From the NCBI GenBank assembly GCA_944386395.1, contig CALXAZ010000083.1, forward strand, positions 1-18,231: DNA of 18,231 nucleotides, given 5' to 3'. The DNA is from an uncultured Clostridia bacterium. Its GTDB lineage: Bacteria > Bacillota > Clostridia > Oscillospirales > JAAYOS01. Positions 13,720-18,231 of the stretch are shown piece after piece. Position numbers and translations under genes: made by a program. The notes under the pieces were generated by a model, which did not search any database, had not been told where the DNA came from, and was given only the letters and a program-made list of their open reading frames with translations. Position 1 is the first letter of the stretch. Each line of letters opens with the position of its first letter.

Positions 13720-16341
13720 TTATGCTCTATCTATAATCCTTTTCAGCTCAAACAGCTTATTCATAGCTTCGATAGGAGTGAGCACGTTTAAATCAAGCCC
13801 TCTTAGCATATCGGCAACTTCACCTGCTCTTATATCTAAAAGCGACACCTGCCCCGCATTATCACCGTCTTTTTTCTCCTTAGCTCTTCTTTTTTCCATC
13901 TCCACCGCCTCCCCGCTCTCAAGAGAAGCAAGGATCTCATCCGCACGAGATATCACTCCCTCCGGTATTCCTGCCAGCCGGGCAACCTCTATCCCATAGC
14001 TGTCATCCGTCCCACCTCGCACTATTTTACGCAGAAAAATTATATCCCGGTTCTTCTTTTTGACAGCAATGTTATAGTTTTTTACACCGTATAGCTGTTC
14101 CTCAAGCTCTGTTAGCTCATGGTAATGTGTGGCAAACAAGGTCTTCGCACCGAGACGTTTTTTGTCGCTTACCCACTCAAGCACCACACGGGCAATTGCC
14201 ATACCGTCAAATGTTGATGTCCCACGACCTATCTCATCAAGTATCAGCAGACTTTTCGATGTTGCGGAGCGCAGGATATCTGCCACTTCTTTCATTTCCA
14301 CCATAAACGTTGACTGCCCCGCAGCAAGATCATCAGAAGCCCCTATACGGGTAAATATCCTGTCTACAGCTCCAACATGAGCCGATCGCGCCGGCACAAA
14401 GCTCCCTATCTGCGCCATAAGCACGATAAGAGCCACCTGCCGCATATAGGTAGACTTTCCAGCCATATTGGGACCTGTTATTATAGCCGCAAGATTTTCC
14501 CCGTCGTCCATAACGGTATCATTTGGCACAAACATCCCGCTGTTTAACATCTTTTCAACCACCGGATGCCGTCCGTCCTTTATCTCTATCCTGTCTGAAT
14601 AATCCACCTCGGGCATACAATAGTTCCCCCGGAACGCCGCCTCGGCAAGTGAGCACAGCACAACCAGCTGCGCTATCGCCTGTGCTGTGCGCTGTATGCG
14701 ATGTATCTCACCCGCTATTTTTTTCCGTATGTCAGAAAACAGCTCGTATTCAAGTGCCGTTATCCTTTCATTTGCGGTGAGGATGGTCTTTTCCATCTCT
14801 TTCAGCTCTTCGGTTATGTATCTCTCTCTGTCTGCCAAAGTCTGCTTTCTGATATAACTATCCGGAACCATGTCTGCGCTTGATTTTCGCACCTCTATGT
14901 AATATCCAAAAACGCGATTATATCCCACCTTCAGCGTTTTTATTCCCGTCTTTTCGCGCTCTGACGCCTCTATAGATGCCACCCCTCCGCGCCCACCGGA
15001 GAGAATCTCTCTTAATCTGTCTACGTCGGCATTATATCCATCGCGTATAAATCCTCCCTCACGCACTGAAAACGGCGGATCATCCACTATTGCCATATCT
15101 ATAAGCTCCCCTATGTCGGTAAGCTCATCTATATTATCCTGGAGCTCACGCAACATAAGCGACGACCCATTATCCAGCAACTCACGCAGCTGCGGTATAT
15201 GAGAAACCGCATCTGCAACAGAGCGAAGATCCCGGCAGTTTGCTGTTCCATATACAAGCCGCCCTATTATCCTCTCTATATCGGATATCCCCTTCAGCTC
15301 TGCCTTCAATCCATCCCTCATAAAATGGTTTTTCAGCAACTCATCCACCGCGCGCAACCTTCGCGTTATCTGGACCGGATTTAAAAGCGGCTTCTCTATC
15401 CAAGAACGTATGAGCCTCCTGCCCATGGATGTGCGGGTATAGTCAAGCACCCACAGAAGGCTCCCCTTCTTTTCTCCTCCGCGCATTGTCTCGGTAAGTT
15501 CCAGATTTCTCCGTGCCCCTATGTCGAGCACCATGTACTGATCCTCTTCATAAAAATTCAGGCTTTGAATGTGCGAAAGGTCTGTCTTTTGTGTATCATA
15601 CAGGTACCTCAGCAGCGTTGCACAGGTTTCTACGGCAAGGTGCCTGTTCTCCAGACCCAGATCCTGTATCTCACAGTGAAACTGCCCTGTGAGCAGCTTC
15701 GCCGCTTCATCCAGGCGCAGCGGCTCTTCTTGCCATATCTCAATTGCACAGCCTATCCTGTCCCTAAGAAAAGCGGTCAGTCTTTCCTCTTCTGCTGCCT
15801 CATCGCTCAGCACTGCCTCTGCCGGTACAAATCTCCCCAGCTCATTTAACAGTGCCTGAACAACATCACTACCTGAGAGCTCTGTTGTATATATCTCGCT
15901 TGTGGATATATCGCAAAAGCATATTCCGGCATTGTTTCCCTCAAGCAACACAGCGGCAATAAAATTATTCTTTGATTCGTCAAGCATTGAGCTTTCTATC
16001 GCTGTTCCTGGCGTAATTATCCTCACTATATCGCGTTTGACTATTCCCTTTGCCAGCTTTGGATCCTCCATCTGCTCACATATTGCAACCTTATAGCCCT
16101 TTGCAATCAGGCGCGCGACATAGCTTTCAGCCGAATGGTATGGAACGCCACACATCGGCACACGCTCATCCTCCGGAGCTTTTCTGTCCCGCGTTGTAAG
16201 CACAAGATCAAGCTCTTTTGATGCTATTTCCGCATCCTTTCCGAACATCTCATAAAAATCTCCCAGCCGGAAGAAAAGTATGCAGTCGGAATTATGTTCC
16301 TTTATATCAAGGTATTGCTTCATCATCGGCGTATCTGCCAT
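13720..16341 (-). CDS. mutS: DNA mismatch repair protein MutS
   Basis: This 873-residue mismatch sensor begins MADTPMMKQYLDIKEHNSDCILFFRLGDFYEMF, where F29-Y30-E31 is the base-probing motif of true MutS1. The connector, core and clamp regions follow, with IGARRNLELTETMRGGEKKGSLLWVLDYTRTSMGRRLIR. The ATPase domain holds Walker A GPNMAGKSTYMRQ, Walker B LLILDEIGRGTSTFDG and ATHYHELTELE. A C-terminal helical tail ends in NKLFELKRII. I set the start at the ATG at 16341 because it matches the family N-terminus; the frame continues open to 16443 but looks non-coding. The best Shine-Dalgarno (AAAGGAG) lies about 31 bases upstream of this ATG, with an inverted repeat between them. Confidence 0.96.
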   Translation of the reverse strand: MADTPMMKQYLDIKEHNSDCILFFRLGDFYEMFGKDAEIASKELDLVLTTRDRKAPEDERVPMCGVPYHSAESYVARLIAKGYKVAICEQMEDPKLAKGIVKRDIVRIITPGTAIESSMLDESKNNFIAAVLLEGNNAGICFCDISTSEIYTTELSGSDVVQALLNELGRFVPAEAVLSDEAAEEERLTAFLRDRIGCAIEIWQEEPLRLDEAAKLLTGQFHCEIQDLGLENRHLAVETCATLLRYLYDTQKTDLSHIQSLNFYEEDQYMVLDIGARRNLELTETMRGGEKKGSLLWVLDYTRTSMGRRLIRSWIEKPLLNPVQITRRLRAVDELLKNHFMRDGLKAELKGISDIERIIGRLVYGTANCRDLRSVADAVSHIPQLRELLDNGSSLMLRELQDNIDELTDIGELIDMAIVDDPPFSVREGGFIRDGYNADVDRLREILSGGRGGVASIEASEREKTGIKTLKVGYNRVFGYYIEVRKSSADMVPDSYIRKQTLADRERYITEELKEMEKTILTANERITALEYELFSDIRKKIAGEIHRIQRTAQAIAQLVVLCSLAEAAFRGNYCMPEVDYSDRIEIKDGRHPVVEKMLNSGMFVPNDTVMDDGENLAAIITGPNMAGKSTYMRQVALIVLMAQIGSFVPARSAHVGAVDRIFTRIGASDDLAAGQSTFMVEMKEVADILRSATSKSLLILDEIGRGTSTFDGMAIARVVLEWVSDKKRLGAKTLFATHYHELTELEEQLYGVKNYNIAVKKKNRDIIFLRKIVRGGTDDSYGIEVARLAGIPEGVISRADEILASLESGEAVEMEKRRAKEKKDGDNAGQVSLLDIRAGEVADMLRGLDLNVLTPIEAMNKLFELKRIIDRA

Positions 16342-16354
16342 TTCTCTCAACCTG

Positions 16355-16371
16355 ACTTTGCCAAGCAAAGT
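16355..16371 (-). other. Perfect hairpin between mutS Shine-Dalgarno and start codon
   Basis: ACTTTGC and GCAAAGT form a 7-bp stem with a 3-base loop (minus strand TTG). It begins directly after the AAAGGAG site (16373-16379) and ends 13 bases before the mutS ATG. If folded, it would bring the distant Shine-Dalgarno closer to the start codon, or would hinder 30S loading. An alternative TTG start at 16368 would lie only 4 bases from the site and would add nine residues. Confidence 0.5.
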
Positions 16372-16447
16372 TCTCCTTTCTGTGGAATTGATGCCACAGG
16401 AGCATCGCCGCCCTCTGCCTTCGCAGGACATATCGTCTGCCAAAAGC

Positions 16448-17848
16448 CTATTTTATCAGCTTCCCATAGAGCGACCACGTCGTAGCTCCCGTTATCTCCA
16501 TATCCGCGAAACTGCCGATAAGCGATTTATCCCCCGCAAAGTTTATCAGCCGTCCCCCATTTGTCCGCGCGGTGAGGTTCATTTCACCACCACGGCTCTC
16601 TCCATCTATTAAAGCGCGAAACTTTTTCCCTATATATTCTCTGTGCTTCCTGGCTGATATCTCGTTTTGAAGGTTTACAAGCCGCTCAAACCTCTCGCTC
16701 TTTTCCTCTTTTGTCGCCGGGTCAGGCATACTTGCCGCTGGCGTCCCAACACGCGGAGAAAAAATAAAGGTGAAAAGCGAATCAAACTCCACTTTCTTTA
16801 TCAGCTCAAGAGTGCCCCTGAAATCCTCCTCCGTTTCCCCCGGAAAACCAACGATTATATCGCTTGTGAGCACTATATCAGGCATTTTCTCTCTGGCATA
16901 ATCTATCAGGCTCAGATATTTTGCCACAGTATACCGGCGGTTCATCGCCTGCAATATCCTGTCCGAGCCACACTGCACCGGCAGATGCAGATGCCTGGCA
17001 ATACGGGGCGACGAAGCCATGGTATCAAGAAGCTTCTTTGTGCAGTCCTTTGGATGGCTTGTCATAAACCGGAGCAGAAAATCCCCCTCCAGCTTTCCCA
17101 GCTCTCCCAGCAGGTCCGCAAAGTCCATCTCCTCCGCGCTATCCAGCCCATAGGAATTGACATTCTGTCCCAGAAGCTGGATATCCTTACAGCCATCCGC
17201 TACCAGCTCTCGAACCTCTTCTATTATATCAGTGCTACGGCGGCTTCGCTCTCTTCCTCGCACATACGGCACGATACAGTAAGAGCAAAAGTTATTACAC
17301 CCGTACATTATCGAAACCTGAGCCTTATGCTTAAACTGCCTTAAAACAGGCATCCCTTCTGCTATACGGCTGTCAGGTTCGCTCTCTGCCCGTATCTCAC
17401 CGTTCCTTCCCTCCAAAATATTTAAAATTGTCTCGGGCAGCCGCCAGAAGGTTGTAGTATCAAGCAGCGCATCTACCTGACGGTAGCTTTTCTTTATCTG
17501 CTCACGTATATGCTTTTCACCCGCCATGCAGCCCGCAACTATAATTATCTGATTTGGGTTTTCCCTCTTTGTATGCGTGAGATAACCAATATTCCCGAGC
17601 ACTCTCTGCTCGGCATGTTCACGTATTGCACACGTGTTTATCACTACTACATCCGAACGGTTTGAATCTGTAATAGTGTATCCCATCTCACTAAGCATAC
17701 CACGCATCCGCTCGCTATCAGCTTCGTTCTGCTGGCACCCGTAAGTGTCAACAAATGCAGTGCCGCCCTGTGTCATTGCGCGGACGCGCTCCATACATTC
17801 GCGCTGGAATCCAGTCTCTTCCGCTGTAACAAATTTTCCTTTAGACAA
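16448..17848 (-). CDS. miaB: tRNA-2-methylthio-N6-dimethylallyladenosine synthase MiaB
   Basis: This 466-residue radical-SAM methylthiotransferase adds the 2-methylthio group to i6A37 in tRNA. The N-terminal domain carries cysteines 38 (TYGCQQNEADSE), 73 (NTCAIREHA) and 107 (AGCMA), which bind the auxiliary 4Fe-4S cluster. C184, C188 and C191 (YGCNNFCSYCIVPYVRG) bind the radical-SAM cluster. A C-terminal TRAM domain ends the protein (KFRALIDGESRGGEMNLTART). AIREHAEQRVLGN separates MiaB from the MtaB and RimO groups. The start codon is TTG at 17848, supported by AGGAGG (17857-17862) 8 bases upstream. The gene follows cinA by 15 bases and, with miaA, supplies the full ms2i6A pathway in one block. 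Confidence 0.96.
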   Translation of the reverse strand: MSKGKFVTAEETGFQRECMERVRAMTQGGTAFVDTYGCQQNEADSERMRGMLSEMGYTITDSNRSDVVVINTCAIREHAEQRVLGNIGYLTHTKRENPNQIIIVAGCMAGEKHIREQIKKSYRQVDALLDTTTFWRLPETILNILEGRNGEIRAESEPDSRIAEGMPVLRQFKHKAQVSIMYGCNNFCSYCIVPYVRGRERSRRSTDIIEEVRELVADGCKDIQLLGQNVNSYGLDSAEEMDFADLLGELGKLEGDFLLRFMTSHPKDCTKKLLDTMASSPRIARHLHLPVQCGSDRILQAMNRRYTVAKYLSLIDYAREKMPDIVLTSDIIVGFPGETEEDFRGTLELIKKVEFDSLFTFIFSPRVGTPAASMPDPATKEEKSERFERLVNLQNEISARKHREYIGKKFRALIDGESRGGEMNLTARTNGGRLINFAGDKSLIGSFADMEITGATTWSLYGKLIK

Positions 17849-17863
17849 AAGCGCTGCCTCCTG

Positions 17864-18231
17864 TCAGTCTTTTATTCCGAGGATGTGACGGCGCACCGTC
17901 TCAAGCGCACGATGTCCCGCAGCCGTGCGGACCTTTGCGCGGTCTCCCCTGCCAAGATTTACCCCTATCACATTGGTTCCCTTTTCTGAGGAAACCCCTA
18001 TAAACGCTGTCCCAACAGGCTTAGCCTCGCTTTCCGCCGGTCCTGCCACTCCAGTTATCGAAACGCCGATGTCTGTCTCCATGAGTTTTCTCACATTTTC
18101 TGCCATCGCACGCGCCACCGGTTCGCTTACAGCTCCATATTTTTCAATATCCTCCGCCGGTACACCCAACACTTTCACCTTTATTTCATTTGCATATGAA
18201 CAAACCGAGCCCTTGAAGATATCAGATGATC
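17864..18231 (-). CDS. cinA: CinA C-terminal (nicotinamide-nucleotide amidase) domain, partial
   Basis: The frame runs open to the right edge, so this is the 3' end (about 121 codons) of a longer gene. The visible segment includes YANEIKVKVLGVP, YGAVSEPVARAMAENVRKLMETDIGVSITGVAGP and KPVGTAFIGVS, the conserved core of the CinA/PncC domain. That domain deamidates NMN to NaMN in pyridine nucleotide recycling. A GTG at 18178 is not the true start, because conserved sequence continues upstream of it (GSVCSYANE). Whether the full protein also has the N-terminal MoaB-like domain of competence/damage-inducible CinA, or is stand-alone PncC, cannot be seen. It lies 15 bases before miaB. Confidence 0.9.
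   Translation of the reverse strand, partial: SSDIFKGSVCSYANEIKVKVLGVPAEDIEKYGAVSEPVARAMAENVRKLMETDIGVSITGVAGPAESEAKPVGTAFIGVSSEKGTNVIGVNLGRGDRAKVRTAAGHRALETVRRHILGIKD

Noticed and set aside
16342..16443. N-terminal extension of MutS by 34 residues
   Set aside because: The extra residues are Cys/Arg-rich and unlike MutS, and they would run through the Shine-Dalgarno and hairpin. The family N-terminus matches the ATG at 16341.
1..18231. Mobile element, CRISPR array, toxin-antitoxin or defence system
   Set aside because: No direct-repeat arrays, transposase, integrase or paired small toxin genes were seen. All substantial frames on the coding strand are accounted for by housekeeping genes.

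Overview
The window is a dense, almost entirely one-directional stretch of bacterial chromosome. Seventeen of the 18 protein genes are on the minus strand. Only the 3' end of an amidohydrolase gene (1-150) is on the plus strand. Gene content and order (cinA, miaB, mutS, mutL, miaA, hfq, an HlyD-like adaptor, sepF, divIVA, ileS, lspA, rluD) are typical of low- to moderate-GC Firmicutes, most likely class Clostridia. Supporting features are AGGAGG-type ribosome sites, a TTG start, frequent ATA isoleucine codons, a ThiT-type ECF transporter under a TPP riboswitch, and a TYGCQQNE-type MiaB resembling Oscillospirales homologues. The lineage is inferred; there is no rRNA here to confirm it. The largest gap between genes is about 190 bases, so no long gene-free stretch needs explaining. 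I see no insertion sequence, prophage, CRISPR array, tRNA or rRNA.

Layout in the minus-strand transcription direction (right to left). The first block is cinA (partial), miaB, mutS, a MazG-like pyrophosphohydrolase gene, mutL, miaA, a GNAT acetyltransferase gene, hfq and the HlyD-like adaptor gene. It combines DNA mismatch repair (MutS, MutL), both enzyme steps of tRNA A37 ms2i6A modification (MiaA, then MiaB), nucleotide-pool clean-up (MazG-like, and CinA for NMN recycling) and the RNA chaperone Hfq. Several junctions are coupled: mutL/miaA share one base as TGATG, miaA/GNAT are 1 base apart, and hfq/adaptor are 3 bases apart.

The second block starts at a strong sigma-A-like promoter near 8082-8110. 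It holds sepF and divIVA (septum and pole morphogenesis), then ileS, lspA (lipoprotein signal peptidase) and rluD (pseudouridine synthase). This is a reduced form of the classical division-ileS-lspA neighbourhood, without yggS, ylmG or ylmH. Two intergenic hairpins (7506-7530 and 3897-3922) may adjust expression within it.

The third block is a self-contained regulatory unit. A TTGACA-N18-TAGAAT promoter overlaps the end of rluD, followed by a TPP riboswitch, an intrinsic terminator and thiT (thiamine uptake), which has its own terminator. The fourth block is a translationally coupled pair, a HAD/Cof-type phosphatase and a four-cysteine C_GCAxxG family protein. It ends at a bidirectional terminator (170-201) shared with the convergent amidohydrolase gene.

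Assessment: this is mostly housekeeping chromosome, and I find no convincing new biological system. The points most worth a second look are the TPP-controlled junction after rluD, the hairpin separating the mutS Shine-Dalgarno sequence from its start codon, the lone HlyD-like adaptor between hfq and sepF, the little-characterised GNAT protein upstream of hfq, and the MazG-like gene between mutS and mutL.
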